Assembly (NCBI GenBank): GCA_045599035.1
Contig: JAZRVI010000037.1
Coordinates: forward strand, 1 to 64,000
DNA from: CATZDY01 sp045599035
GTDB taxonomy: Bacteria; Bacillota; Desulfotomaculia; Desulfotomaculales; Desulfocucumaceae
Direction of reading: 5' to 3'
Length of the DNA: 64,000 bases
The notes beneath the pieces were generated by a model, which saw only the letters and a program-made list of their open reading frames with translations, searched no databases and had not been told where the DNA came from. A program made the position numbers and the translations under genes. Shown here in pieces: positions 18,629 through 27,678 of the stretch. Within the stretch, counting starts at the first letter, position 1; every line of letters begins with the position of its first letter.

Positions 18629-20137
18629 CTAAATCAGCTTATTTTCCGAACGATACTTCACCGCTTCGGCCAAATGCACCGCTGTAATTTGCGGGCTGCC
18701 AGCCAAATCAGCAATGGTACGAGCTATCCTTAAAATTTTATCGTGACTGCGAGCGGTCAGTTTAAAGCTTTTGAAGAAAGATTCCAACAAAGCCGAGGAT
18801 TGGGCATCCAGTTGACAAAACTGCCGCATTTGACGGCCAAACAAAACCGAGTTGCAGCAGCCAGCCCGTTCAAGCTGAATTTGCCGTGCTTTAATCACCC
18901 TTTCCCGAATGGCCGCACTGCTTTCCCCCGGCTGGGGATCATTTAATTCCGCAAAATCCACCCGAGGAACATAAACCATTAAATCAATTCGATCCAACAG
19001 CGGGCCGGAAATCCGATCCAAATAGCGGCGAACCTGATTTTCCGAACAACGGCATTCCCGCGACTGATCCCCATAATAACCACAGGGGCAGGGATTGCAG
19101 GCTCCCAAGAGCATCAGCCGAGCCGGAAAACTGGAGGAAGCATTGATCCGGGAAATATTAACCTGGCCATCCTCCAAAGGCTGCCGGAGAGCCTCCAAAA
19201 CATCCCTTGGAAATTCCAGCATTTCATCCAAAAACAAAACCCCATTGTGAGCCAGACTGATTTCTCCCGGGCGGGGATATTTGCCCCCACCGATCAAGGA
19301 AGCAGTTGAAGCAGTATGATGAGGAGCACGGAAAGGAGTTCTCAGCAAATTCTGCTGCCGATCTCCAAATTTGCCAGCCAAAGAATAGATTTTGGCGGTT
19401 TCCAAGGCTTCCGGCCAGGTAAGCGGAGGCATAATCCCCGGCAGACAACGGGCAAGCAGGGTTTTGCCAGAACCAGGACTGCCCACCATTAACAGATTAT
19501 GCCGACCGGCAGCCGCAATTTCCATAGCCCGCCGAGCTGCAAATTGTCCCTTGACTTCGGCAAAGTCCATCCCAGCCTGGTCAGTTCCCCGACTCCAAAC
19601 CGGGTGAGCATAGCTCTCCAGCTCCAGCAGACCGTTGAAAAAATTCCCGACCTGTTTCAAAGCAGTCACCGGATAAACCTGCATTCCAGCCACCAAAGCC
19701 GCTTCATCTGCGTTTTCCTTCGGTACAATAATTCGTTCAAAGCCCTGCTCCCTGGCCGTCAGCACCTGGGGCAAAACTCCAGGAACCGGTCGAACCTCTC
19801 CATTTAAGGACAATTCGCCCAAAAAGGAATATTGCTGGGCTTGCTCTTGATTAAGCTGAGCAGTAGCAGCCAAAATTCCCACTGCAATGGCCAAATCATA
19901 AACAACCCCTTCTTTTCGCAAATCTCCGGGAGCCAAATTTACAATAACTCTTTTGCCCGGAAACTGATAGCCCGAATTTTTTATGGCCGCCTTAACCCGT
20001 TCCCGGGATTCTTTAACCGCTGTATCGCCCAGGCCGACTACTTCAAAGCAGGGCAGACCGTTGGCAATGTAGGTTTCCACCCGAATGGTATAACCTTCCA
20101 AGCCCTGTAAGGCTGTACTATATATAATAGAAAGCAT
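18629..20137 (-). CDS. comM: YifB family Mg-chelatase-like AAA+ ATPase
   Basis: A 502-residue protein with an N-terminal Lon-protease-like (ChlI) domain (about 20-140), then a Mg-chelatase AAA+ domain with Walker A GSPGSGKTLLAR (about 215-226), Walker B ILFLDEMLEF, and a C-terminal lid domain. The related ComM helicase promotes branch migration during transformation; the Clostridia members are usually called YifB. Four cysteines (CNPCPCGYYG..CRCSENQ) in the AAA domain are a family feature. The gene ends next to the kinase gene (13 bases), same strand, so the two may share a transcript. Confidence 0.92.
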   Translation of the reverse strand: MLSIIYSTALQGLEGYTIRVETYIANGLPCFEVVGLGDTAVKESRERVKAAIKNSGYQFPGKRVIVNLAPGDLRKEGVVYDLAIAVGILAATAQLNQEQAQQYSFLGELSLNGEVRPVPGVLPQVLTAREQGFERIIVPKENADEAALVAGMQVYPVTALKQVGNFFNGLLELESYAHPVWSRGTDQAGMDFAEVKGQFAARRAMEIAAAGRHNLLMVGSPGSGKTLLARCLPGIMPPLTWPEALETAKIYSLAGKFGDRQQNLLRTPFRAPHHTASTASLIGGGKYPRPGEISLAHNGVLFLDEMLEFPRDVLEALRQPLEDGQVNISRINASSSFPARLMLLGACNPCPCGYYGDQSRECRCSENQVRRYLDRISGPLLDRIDLMVYVPRVDFAELNDPQPGESSAAIRERVIKARQIQLERAGCCNSVLFGRQMRQFCQLDAQSSALLESFFKSFKLTARSHDKILRIARTIADLAGSPQITAVHLAEAVKYRSENKLI

Positions 20138-20150
20138 TCCAATCCCCGCT

Positions 20151-22799
20151 TTAGTTTACAATAATCTGCACTACCTGCTTTTCATCATCCAGCCCCAAAA
20201 TAACCTGCATTCCAACATATAAATCACTCAAATTAAAACTTTGGCTGCTGTCTATCGACATCAGCACCACATTTTCAGAAATGGGGTAAGCAACGCTTCG
20301 ATCTTTCAGTCTGATTTGGGAACCACCGGTCAGATCGCTGATTTCCCCGCTGACGGTGGATTCCACATTAAAGGCCAAATTAGTCGGAAGAACCGTTACC
20401 AGACAGTTGGCAGATTTACCGGCCACCGTAGCAGTAATGGAAGTAACTCCCGGATCGCGTGCTGTCACCTTGCCATTGCTGACCACGGCAATATTGGCGT
20501 TTTTGCTGCTCCAGATTACGGTTTTATCATCTGCATTTTCCGGCAGAATTTCCAGGGTCAGATTTGACTGATTACCGGTTTCCAGGTTCAAGACCTCCGG
20601 AGTTAAAATTACTTCTTCCACCGCTATTTGAGCCGCCTCAACCGTCACCTGACAGCCAACCTCCAAATCTTCGGCTTGGGCCGTAATCAAGGCGGTTCCT
20701 CTGGAATTGGCCGTCACCTGCCCCTGCTGATTAACCATAGCCACCAAAAGGTTGTTGCTGCTCCAGCGAACCCGAGTATTAGCCGGTTTAACCTCAGCGG
20801 TCAGGTTTCTTTTTTCCCCTACCACCAGATTAAGACTGCTCAAATTGAGGGTCAGGTTTTCAACCTGGTTGGCAGTTACCACAACCGGACAGCTTGCACT
20901 GAAATCGCTGTTAGCCGCTACAATCTCCGTTTGTCCCATGCCTACTGCGGTAACCTTGCCCCGCTGATCAACCGTGGCAATGCTTTCATCTTGACTGAAA
21001 TAATTAAGCTGACTGTTCTTCGGCAGCGGCAGTAAAACTTCACTTTCACCCACCGCCAAATTTAACTGATCCTGCCAAAAATTCAAACCCTCAACAATCT
21101 GCAAATCCCAAGAGGCCGAAAATTCTCCCGCCTGAGCGGTCACTCGCACCGACCCCGGCTTTAAGGCGGTCAAGCAGCCATCTGCGGTAATATCAGCTAT
21201 TGCAGAATCGCTAACCTGCCAATTAACCAGCTTATTGCTGGCATTAACCGGCAAAACCCGAGCCTTAAACTGCAATTTGGCTCCAGCAGTTATTTCCTGA
21301 GGCAGATTTTGGGTAAGCAAAGCTATTTTGCTGGTGGCAATAATATCTTCGGTCACGGTGACCCGACAAGCTCCGCTGACTTCCCCATTGCTGACCACAA
21401 TAATGCTTTCTCCGGCTGCCAAAGCAGTCAGTTTCCCTCGATTGGAAACCGAAACCACTCCGGGATTGGAAGACGACCATTTAACCTCCTGCTCCACCGC
21501 ATTATGAGGATAGATGCTGTAATCAAGCTGCTCCTGTTCGCCGGGACCCAAGGTAACCTCACTTCCATTTAAGGCTATTTCCTGTGCCTCCACATATTGC
21601 AGATTTCTTTGGTTTAGAACCATACAGATTAGCCAAACAGAAACCAAAACGGCAGCAACACCCAATAGAGAAACCAAAGTATTTTTAAGCCAGGTTTTCT
21701 TTTTGCTTCGCCGTTCCCAGTGATAAACAGGGTTATTGGTCTGATAAAGCGAGCCGGACGGTATTTCTATGGTTTCTTCTTCCGCATAATTGGGAACAAC
21801 TGTTTCGGGAGCAGGCAGCTCCGGCAATTCGCTCCAGTTTTCTTCGGCCAGCAGGCGTTCCAAATCATTGCACATCTGCCGGGGGGTTTGATAACGCTGG
21901 GCAATGTCAAAGGCACAAGCCCGCAAAATAATGGCCGCCAAAGCCGGGGGAGCCTGACAGGGTGGAGGCAGCTCCTCACCCTTCATCCGCCGAACAAAGG
22001 ATTCCCGCTCCTCATTATTATCCAGCTTATATTCCGTACCCTGCCGCATAAAGGGCAGGCGGTTATTATTCAAAAGCCGGTACAAAACCAGCCCCAACGA
22101 ATAAAGATCGGCGGTAATCCCATAGCTTAAATTACCAGTCAGATTATAAACCTCCGGTGCCATATAAGAAAGAGTTCCGACTCGATAGGTCAACTGAAAA
22201 TCAGCTTCGGCCTTGGTTTCGATGCTGCGGGAAATACCAAAATCACCCAGTTTATATTCCCCGGCCGCATTTACCATAATATTAGCCGGCTTAATATCCC
22301 GGTGCAAAATTTGATGCTCCTGACAGATTTCCAAAGCCTGACAAATATCCCGGCCAATTTTACCGATTTCCTGCCAGCTCAAAACCTTTTGTTCCTTGAG
22401 CTTTTTGGGCAGCGGGGTCAGATACTCCATCCGAATCAAAATATCCCAGCCGATTTCTCCTTTGCGGCGAATGACCTGATGGTCTTCATAGTCCACAATA
22501 TGCGGATTTCCCCGCAGCTTGGACATCAGCTCAATTTCCCGGCTGATTCTGAAAACAATGTTTTCATAATGCTGAAAAATAGTCTGGTCATCCACTTCAT
22601 AATTTTGACGCAGTTCTTCCACCTCAGCCTGATTTTGAGGCAGACTGATAATTTTTAAGGCAGACTGAGGGCCGCTTTTGCGGTGCTGCACTTTTTTTTC
22701 TATTAAAAAAACCTGGCCAAAACTGCCGCTGCCCAAATATTCTTTCAAATACCAGTTACCGAAAAAAGGTTCGTATTTCCGATAGGGGGAGTTGATCAT
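20151..22799 (-). CDS. membrane Ser/Thr protein kinase with five Ig-like (Big_2) domains
   Basis: A Hanks-type kinase anchored in the membrane with a large outer part (882 residues). The kinase domain (about 15-315) has the glycine loop GSGSFGQV (23-30), the ATP lysine K49, the catalytic loop HRDIKPAN (166-173) and DFG (186-188), so it should be active. A cytoplasmic linker leads to one helix (about 371-396). Outside are five bacterial Ig-like repeats (about 400-800, each with the pattern VxWSSxNxxVAxVxxxGxVTA) and a final beta-rich domain. Most clostridial kinases of this layout carry PASTA repeats that sense peptidoglycan; here Ig-like repeats replace them. Upstream of yifB; the ligand is unknown. 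Confidence 0.9.
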   Translation of the reverse strand: MINSPYRKYEPFFGNWYLKEYLGSGSFGQVFLIEKKVQHRKSGPQSALKIISLPQNQAEVEELRQNYEVDDQTIFQHYENIVFRISREIELMSKLRGNPHIVDYEDHQVIRRKGEIGWDILIRMEYLTPLPKKLKEQKVLSWQEIGKIGRDICQALEICQEHQILHRDIKPANIMVNAAGEYKLGDFGISRSIETKAEADFQLTYRVGTLSYMAPEVYNLTGNLSYGITADLYSLGLVLYRLLNNNRLPFMRQGTEYKLDNNEERESFVRRMKGEELPPPCQAPPALAAIILRACAFDIAQRYQTPRQMCNDLERLLAEENWSELPELPAPETVVPNYAEEETIEIPSGSLYQTNNPVYHWERRSKKKTWLKNTLVSLLGVAAVLVSVWLICMVLNQRNLQYVEAQEIALNGSEVTLGPGEQEQLDYSIYPHNAVEQEVKWSSSNPGVVSVSNRGKLTALAAGESIIVVSNGEVSGACRVTVTEDIIATSKIALLTQNLPQEITAGAKLQFKARVLPVNASNKLVNWQVSDSAIADITADGCLTALKPGSVRVTAQAGEFSASWDLQIVEGLNFWQDQLNLAVGESEVLLPLPKNSQLNYFSQDESIATVDQRGKVTAVGMGQTEIVAANSDFSASCPVVVTANQVENLTLNLSSLNLVVGEKRNLTAEVKPANTRVRWSSNNLLVAMVNQQGQVTANSRGTALITAQAEDLEVGCQVTVEAAQIAVEEVILTPEVLNLETGNQSNLTLEILPENADDKTVIWSSKNANIAVVSNGKVTARDPGVTSITATVAGKSANCLVTVLPTNLAFNVESTVSGEISDLTGGSQIRLKDRSVAYPISENVVLMSIDSSQSFNLSDLYVGMQVILGLDDEKQVVQIIVN

Positions 22800-22870
22800 T
22801 TGTATTTCGATCCTTTCTTCCTTTTTTCACTTTCTTTATTATAACTTAAAGACCAGGCTTTGGATAGGCC

Positions 22871-22915
22871 AAAAAAAGAATCCCTGCCGATTTTTTGTTT
22901 TTTTCGGCTGGGATT
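22871..22915 (-). terminator. intrinsic terminator after the stalk-protein gene
   Basis: A 12-base-pair stem (AATCCCTGCCGA with TCGGCTGGGATT, one mismatch) and a T-rich loop, followed on the minus strand by CTTTTTTT. It lies between the kinase start and the stop of the upstream gene on the same strand, about 170 bases beyond that stop. Confidence 0.7.
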
Positions 22916-23082
22916 GAAGAAAAGGCTATTTTTTCCAAGGAAAACTTAAGAGCCAGACGAGAAAATAAACTCTCACTTATTTTTTGATAATATTCTGCTG
23001 TTTATTGGATTGATTAGCCAGAAAAAGCCAAAAGAAGCCCAAAACCACTCTCTCCCAATAAAATAAAGCCTGTAAAATTTTC

Positions 23083-23766
23083 CTATTTAGCAAAAGTTAA
23101 AGTTGCCATATAGTTTTCCATCGGATAATCCAGCACCAAATTTCCCTCCTGAGCCAGCAAGTCCTTAGTGATCCCCAGCGAATCGGTCAAACTGATGCCT
23201 TCCGTAGTGACTGTCCAGGTTCCTTTTTCCTGCCCACTTGGCAAATTAAGATAAGCCTGCCCCTGCTCCTGCAAAACCAAAGTGATATTGAGCAGCGGAT
23301 AGTTTTCCCCGTCCATTTGCCAGGCTGTCAAATGCCAGATGCCCAAATAATCCGGGCTGGCGGTCAATTCCACTGCCTGCCTTGTGCCATCCCAATTAAC
23401 CTCCAGCCCCAAAGCCTCAGCGACCAGACGAACCGGAACCATGGTTCGCCCCTGTTCAATTTGAGCCGGAACCTCCAAATCCCGGCTTTGGCCATTGATC
23501 CAGGCAGTTGGGGAACCAATCACCAGCAGAATTGAATTGTTTCCCTTATTAATGGCAACAGTTTTACTGGCTGCCTTCCAGTCCACCTGAAAGTCCAAAG
23601 CCTCGGCAATCTCCCGCACGCCCACCAAAACCCGGCCTTCCTGCAAAATGGCATCCAGACCCAACTTTTGCCCATTCAGATAAACAGCGGGAGCAGCCCA
23701 AGCCGCACCGCCGCCCCAAATCAAACTCAAGGCCAGCACCAAGCCGAACAATTTCTTTTTGAACAT
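23083..23766 (-). CDS. secreted copper-amine-oxidase-N-like stalk protein with lipocalin-like tail
   Basis: A 227-residue exported protein. The N-terminus is a clear signal peptide (MFKKKLFGLVLALSLIWG, then AWA). Residues about 25-135 have the repeated pattern of the Cu-amine-oxidase N-terminal domain (RVLVGVREIAEALDFQVDW and RTMVPVRLVAEALGLEVNW), common in clostridial surface proteins and not catalytic. The rest (YLGIWHLTAWQMDGENYPLL onward) looks like a small lipocalin-type beta barrel. The ligand is unknown. The gene diverges from the one at 23888. Confidence 0.85.
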   Translation of the reverse strand: MFKKKLFGLVLALSLIWGGGAAWAAPAVYLNGQKLGLDAILQEGRVLVGVREIAEALDFQVDWKAASKTVAINKGNNSILLVIGSPTAWINGQSRDLEVPAQIEQGRTMVPVRLVAEALGLEVNWDGTRQAVELTASPDYLGIWHLTAWQMDGENYPLLNITLVLQEQGQAYLNLPSGQEKGTWTVTTEGISLTDSLGITKDLLAQEGNLVLDYPMENYMATLTFAK

Positions 23767-23887
23767 TAAGTCTCAACCTCCTTTCTTTCATTATATCTCA
23801 TGCCCGGCAGCTTGGAAAAAATTTTTCCCTTTTTTACAATAAAATTTTTCAGACGGGACAAACTAAGGCCAAAGGAGTTGAACTCAA

Positions 23888-24199
23888 ATGGCGATAACCT
23901 ATAAATTAGTCCGAATCAGCAATATTAAGTTTGCAGAAGGCAATACAGTAATAGCCGCTCAAGGTGAAATTTTGCAGGATTTAGGGGCAAATTACACCGA
24001 AAGAGAGGTTTGGCTGGCTTATCAAAAGCACAACCGCCAGGATGAACATGATTTTTATTTGATTTGCCAATTTGAAGGGGAGCAATACCTGGATGTGGTA
24101 CAGGTACTCTTTGATTTTGGCGAAGAAGAAGGCAATCCCTTTTTGGATCAGGCTGACCCCAGCAAGCGTTATTTTGCTCAGGTAGCCTTTGGAGCCTAA
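23888..24199 (+). CDS. hypothetical protein
   Basis: A 103-residue acidic, soluble protein that I do not recognise. The ATG has a good ribosome site (AAAGGAG, 10 bases away), codon use matches its neighbours and a terminator follows (24276), so it is probably a real gene. Alternating hydrophobic residues suggest a mainly beta-sheet fold. No signal peptide, cysteine motif or membrane segment is visible. It is divergent from the stalk-protein gene and precedes the Mn-catalase-like gene on the same strand. Confidence 0.65.
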   Translation: MAITYKLVRISNIKFAEGNTVIAAQGEILQDLGANYTEREVWLAYQKHNRQDEHDFYLICQFEGEQYLDVVQVLFDFGEEEGNPFLDQADPSKRYFAQVAFGA

Positions 24200-24275
24200 A
24201 GGCCATTTTATCAAAACCAATCAAGCTGCTTCCAAAAGCTTAAAACCTCGAAAGCTTTGCCTATTAGCTGCTTTA

Positions 24276-24308
24276 TTGGCTCTCCCTTGAGGAGAGCCAA
24301 ACCTTTAT
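24276..24308 (+). terminator. intrinsic terminator
   Basis: A perfect 10-base-pair stem TTGGCTCTCC/GGAGAGCCAA with a 5-base loop, followed by ACCTTTATTA. It separates the hypothetical gene at 23888 from the Mn-catalase-like gene. Confidence 0.7.
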
Positions 24309-24397
24309 TAGGCTGACCAGTTTTTATTTTTCGTCCAAATCACGCATATTTATTTTTCTATAAACTAATACTGAATTCAAAAGAGGTGCAGTCCAAA

Positions 24398-25063
24398 ATG
24401 TTCAAACACGAAAAGCAATTATTCCATCCCGTAGGGGTGGAACGACCCAATCCTCAATATGCGGTACTTTTGCAGGAACAGCTCGGCGGCGGCAACGGGG
24501 AACTAAAAGCCGCTTTGCAATATCTGGCTCAAAGCTTTCGCATCCAGGATCCCCAAATCAAGGATCTGTTTTTGGATATTGCAGCCGAAGAATTAAGCCA
24601 TATGGAAATGGTAGCCCAAACCATCAACCTGCTTAATGGTCAAGAGCTGGAAAGCCAGGCCGTTCAAGCTGGAGAAATCCAAAGTCAGGTTTTGCTCGGA
24701 CTTAGTCCCGGCCTGATCAATGCTTCCGGTTATTCCTGGACTGGAGATTATGTTACAGTTACTGGAGATCTTTGTGCCGACCTGCTGTCCAATATTGCTT
24801 CCGAACAAAGAGCCAAGGTAGTCTATGAATATTTATACCGGCAAATTGAGGATCGCAAGGTTCGGGAAACCATTGATTTTCTTTTGAATCGGGAAGAAGC
24901 TCATAATGCCCTGTTCCGGAAAGCTTTTAACGAGGTACAGGAAACCGGCTCCAACCGGGACTTTGGCGTAACCCCGGATTCCCGGATCTACTTCGATCTT
25001 TCCACTCCTTCTCCCGGCCAGAGCTTTGAGGAAACCCAAACCAATCCGCCTAAGTTTTCGTAA
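24398..25063 (+). CDS. manganese catalase family protein (CotJC-like spore coat protein)
   Basis: A 221-residue di-manganese catalase-fold protein. The metal-binding glutamates and histidines of the ferritin-like bundle are visible: QEQLGGGNGELKAALQYL, DIAAEELSHMEMV, YEYLYRQIEDRKVRETIDFL and LNREEAHNALF. The ATG at 24398 is preferred (AGAGGTG about 9 bases upstream) to a GTG four codons earlier. In spore formers this family includes CotJC, a coat protein; cotJA and cotJB are not found next to it here, so a vegetative catalase role for oxygen defence is also possible. Followed directly by a mobile-element repeat. Confidence 0.88.
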   Translation: MFKHEKQLFHPVGVERPNPQYAVLLQEQLGGGNGELKAALQYLAQSFRIQDPQIKDLFLDIAAEELSHMEMVAQTINLLNGQELESQAVQAGEIQSQVLLGLSPGLINASGYSWTGDYVTVTGDLCADLLSNIASEQRAKVVYEYLYRQIEDRKVRETIDFLLNREEAHNALFRKAFNEVQETGSNRDFGVTPDSRIYFDLSTPSPGQSFEETQTNPPKFS

Positions 25064-25072
25064 TCAGCAGAG

Positions 25073-25300
25073 GTGAACTACTCGGCAATAAATTACCGAG
25101 CTTCTTGCTTCAGCCGCTACTGCTTGGCTAACATAAAGCCGTTAGCTCAAGTCTTACACAATGTCCACAAGCGTTAGGTTCGGCTGGTTCCCAGCCTGCC
25201 ATTTATTTGAGTGTATCATATTTTGATGTCTTGTGCAAAACAGAAACAAAAAAATAGGTGCGTTCATTTCGGCTTTGAAAAACCGAGTTTCCTCGCACCA
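25073..25300 (-). mobile_element. TnpB-less IS605-type derivative with omegaRNA-like scaffold, copy 2
   Basis: A 228-base copy of the element at 4473-4694, same orientation. On the minus strand it has the same left end, boxes TTGCAC and TACACT (17 bases apart), a TnpB-tail-like frame with AEPNACGHCVRLELT, and the hairpin GCTCGGTAATTTATTGCCGAG followed by TAGTTCAC. The sequence after that end differs completely from copy 1, which fixes the boundary. The 20 bases in the guide position are CTCTGCTGATTACGAAAACT and run into the 3' end of the Mn-catalase gene, so the guide would match only its own insertion site. Confidence 0.72.
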
Positions 25301-25320
25301 ACATTAAAAAAAGAAAGCAA

Positions 25321-25347
25321 AAACCGAGCTCAAGGCTCGGTTTTTTT
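25321..25347. terminator. bidirectional terminator beside tRNA-Val
   Basis: A perfect 9-base-pair stem AAACCGAGC/GCTCGGTTT with a 5-base loop, T run on the right and A run on the left. It sits 5 bases beyond the 3' end of tRNA-Val. Confidence 0.85.
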
Positions 25348-25352
25348 GACTT

Positions 25353-25427
25353 TGGTGGGAGCAACTGGTTTCGAACCAGCGACCTCTTGAATGTGAGTCA
25401 AGTGCTCTCCCGCTGAGCTATGCTCCC
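25353..25427 (-). tRNA. tRNA-Val(CAC)
   Basis: 75 bases with encoded CCA. Acceptor stem GGGAGCA/TGCTCCC, anticodon arm CTTGA-CTCACAT-TCAAG (anticodon CAC), and T arm GCTGGTTCGAAACCAG all pair. Confidence 0.97.
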
Positions 25428-25526
25428 GTCCAGCAGTTTAATTTTAACATAATTTTTCCGGCAATGCAAGTTTTTATTTAAAAAAGATAAACCAACAGAA
25501 ATTTAAAATATTTTTTAAATAAACTC

Positions 25527-25555
25527 TTGACACCTCAGGATGCTTCATGTATAAT
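25527..25555 (+). promoter_or_regulatory. sigma-A promoter of tRNA-Ala
   Basis: Perfect consensus boxes TTGACA (25527-25532) and TATAAT (25550-25555) with a 17-base spacer, ending 27 bases before the tRNA. Confidence 0.92.
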
Positions 25556-25582
25556 CGTTATTGTGAGTGACAGAAAGGTCAT

Positions 25583-25658
<76 letters not shown>

Positions 25659-25661
25659 AAT

Positions 25662-25700
25662 AAGGTAGTAGATTTTGATAGAAAGTCTACTACCTTTTTT
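25662..25700 (+). terminator. terminator of tRNA-Ala
   Basis: An 11-base-pair stem AAGGTAGTAGA/TCTACTACCTT starting 4 bases after the tRNA, followed by TTTTC. Confidence 0.85.
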
Positions 25701-25752
25701 CTTTGCCAAAATGCCTTGATTTCAGGGGGTTTTCAGCCATTCAAGGTATAAA

Positions 25753-25809
25753 GCAACCCGCCCTGGAGTGTTTTCCGGGACGGGTTTTTCTTGCTCACGG
25801 CGTGTTAAA
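25753..25809 (-). repeat. IS200/IS605-type end hairpin, partial copy C
   Basis: A hairpin AACCCGCCC(TG)..CGGGACGGGTT followed by TTTCTTGCTCACGGCGTGTTAAA. The last 23 bases are shared with copies A (116-180) and B (52312-52376); the hairpin arm is diverged. It lies in the 314-base gap between tRNA-Ala and the gene at 25973, where no other gene is seen. Confidence 0.5.
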
Positions 25810-25972
25810 GCCCTTGAAAATTAAGGTTTTCAAGGCATATAGCTGTATTTCAGACCGCTGCGGATTGTTTTTCGCAGCGGTACGCACGACCGTTCAAATC
25901 TGATGTCAATTTGCCGCTGCCGTTTATTCCACACGAAGCTGCACCATGATCTCGGTGACAGCTTCAAGTATG

Positions 25973-26599
25973 TTATTCTTCAAAATACATAGACTCCAGG
26001 TACATACTGAGGCGTTTTGCTTCACTTTTTGTAATATCTGCGGGTACAGAAAATTCGATGGAATAATTGGGACGCAGCCTGTAAGAAACAGAAACCTCTT
26101 CAATGCCGGTACTGTATGTTCCGCCGTCGGCAAGCACTTTGATCTCGTCGTAATGCTTGGACAAATTTGCTGTGGTACGATGCATCCTAAGTGAGGATCG
26201 GAGAGCCTTTGACAGTTCACTTCTTAAATGACTGCCTGTGAAGTTCCTGACTTTTCGCTGGTGAGGATATCCTTCTGTATCATTGTCGACGGTTTTGTCA
26301 TACACATAGTTACTATCTACAACTGCGAAGTAGATATCATCACCATCGGGAATCAGCAGATAGTCTCCCGGTTCCATGCGATTAACAATAATATCAATGG
26401 TGGCATAGGCGTTGCCAAGGGTTAAGCCGCTATAACTGTACGGGTCTCCGGAAAGGATTTCCTTTAAATCTTCTCTTGACTTGCCTGTCAGATTACCGAT
26501 ATTTGGCCAGCCAATAGCCACAAACTTTTTTTCTTTAAATTCATCGAGACGTTTCTCTCCGTTAGGGTAGGGTCTAATTAACCATGCTTGTTTACTCAT
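25973..26599 (-). CDS. EVE/PUA-like protein related to Mrr-type restriction proteins
   Basis: A 208-residue soluble protein. The first 115 residues (AWLIRPYPNGEKRLDEF, VAIGWPNIGNLTGKS, MEPGDYLLIPDGDDIYFAVV) resemble the N-terminal sensor-like domain found in several modification-dependent restriction proteins, where an aromatic pocket reads modified bases. The C-terminal 90 residues are not recognised and show no PD-(D/E)xK nuclease motif, so this would be a stand-alone reader. ATG start with AAGGAAAGG. It stands alone at the left edge of an island; codon use is less GC-biased than the housekeeping genes nearby. Function is inferred. Confidence 0.55.
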   Translation of the reverse strand: MSKQAWLIRPYPNGEKRLDEFKEKKFVAIGWPNIGNLTGKSREDLKEILSGDPYSYSGLTLGNAYATIDIIVNRMEPGDYLLIPDGDDIYFAVVDSNYVYDKTVDNDTEGYPHQRKVRNFTGSHLRSELSKALRSSLRMHRTTANLSKHYDEIKVLADGGTYSTGIEEVSVSYRLRPNYSIEFSVPADITKSEAKRLSMYLESMYFEE

Positions 26600-26864
26600 G
26601 ATAAGTATTCCTTTCCTATTCCTTCTTAATTAATGTATAGTAGATAATATATCGTATTCAAAAAGTAGATGTCAAGTGGTTATCTACAATTTTTTAAATT
26701 TTTTAAGGGGGGAGTCATTTTCTCTACAGCTTTTATTACGGACAGCGGCCTGGGTTCAAATATACGAAGAAGGCGGAATTAAAAAGGAATTGTTCTCCTG
26801 CTGTATGATTGTATTGATTTTGACCTTATTTTGTGCTAGTATGTGCTAGTATATGAGGGAAAGG

Positions 26865-27250
26865 ATGGCAATTAAGGGCATGAGAACATTTAATTACTCG
26901 GCAATTAAAGACCAAAAATGGGATTCCGATATTCTTAGACTGATTGCGGCAATATATAAAGAGGCAGGAAAACAGGAACTGTACTTGAAACAGCAGCCGG
27001 AAGCACTTGAAAAATTGGTGGAGATTGCAAAGATTCAAAGTACCGAAGCATCGAATGCGATTGAAGGTATCGTTACAACAAGCACACGCATCAAACAGCT
27101 TGTGGAGAAGAAAACCACGCCTCGGAATCGTGATGAGCAGGAGATCGCCGGATACAGAGATGCTCTGAATATTATCCATGAAAGCTTTAATGTGATTCCT
27201 ATCACCCGTAATTATATTTTGCAGCTTCACAAAATCATGTACAGCCATGT
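26865..27250 (+). pseudogene. Fic family protein, N-terminal fragment
   Basis: About 128 residues of the Fic N-terminal helical domain. IQSTEASNAIEGI contains the (S/T)xxxE(G/N) inhibitory motif (SNAIEG) of Fic proteins that control themselves through an N-terminal helix. The ATG at 26865 has GAGGG about 6 bases upstream; ATG 26880 is an alternative. Homology stops at MYSH, exactly where the right end of a TnpB element begins, and the frame closes in that element at 27299. The C-terminal part lies at 28229-28696; about 100 residues between them, including the start of the Fic motif, are lost. Confidence 0.75.
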
Positions 27251-27299
27251 CAACTACCCACCCAATAAAGTGAGTGGGCTTGTAACTGCCCAGTCGTAG

Positions 27300-27392
27300 T
27301 AACGGCTCACGCCTCCGACCTTTAAACCCCAATAGATATTGCTGCCTAAAGTGGCGTTACACCATGGGACGGTTGACAACGCCCCTGACATC
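27300..27392 (-). ncRNA. possible omegaRNA scaffold remnant of the decayed TnpB element
   Basis: The segment between the tnpB stop and the right-end hairpin (minus strand) has several short inverted repeats (for example CGGAGGCGTGAGCCG) and corresponds in position to the guide RNA of TnpB elements. No promoter or intact nuclease is present, so it is likely inert. Confidence 0.35.
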
Positions 27393-27565
27393 TCAGATAT
27401 ACTGAGGTGCCACTGTATCCGGTACTTGGCTATCGGAGAGATAGTTGATTCCCATGCGATACAGATTCATTGCTCCGATACGATCATCTAAAACAAAAAG
27501 TGTATGCTTTGGGTGTTTTCAGCGAGTGCCTTTAATACATCCTGTATCCAACGGTTTTCTCGCTG
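27393..27565 (-). pseudogene. tnpB: tnpB (IS605 OrfB) C-terminal remnant with frameshift
   Basis: Two overlapping frames on the minus strand give RENRWIQDVLKALAENTQ then, after a shift in a T run (CACTTTTTGTTTTAG), VLDDRIGAMNLYRMGINYL and a stop at 27393. The RIGAMNLY segment is characteristic of the C-terminal RuvC region of OrfB/TnpB proteins. One inserted T would restore the frame. The rest of the protein (over 300 residues) is missing, so it is inactive. Confidence 0.75.
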
Positions 27566-27678
27566 ACCCGAAGATTATTATATAATTATTGTTAGGGAAA
27601 GTCAATATTTGAGGCGGATTACGGATAACAGATTTAAAAAGGCTCCTCCCACCTACTAAAGTAAGTGGGTTTCCGCCT

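Noticed and set aside
25703..25903. A 66-residue plus-strand frame next to tRNA-Ala
   Set aside because: It spans a terminator and the partial left-end repeat, and it lacks a ribosome site.
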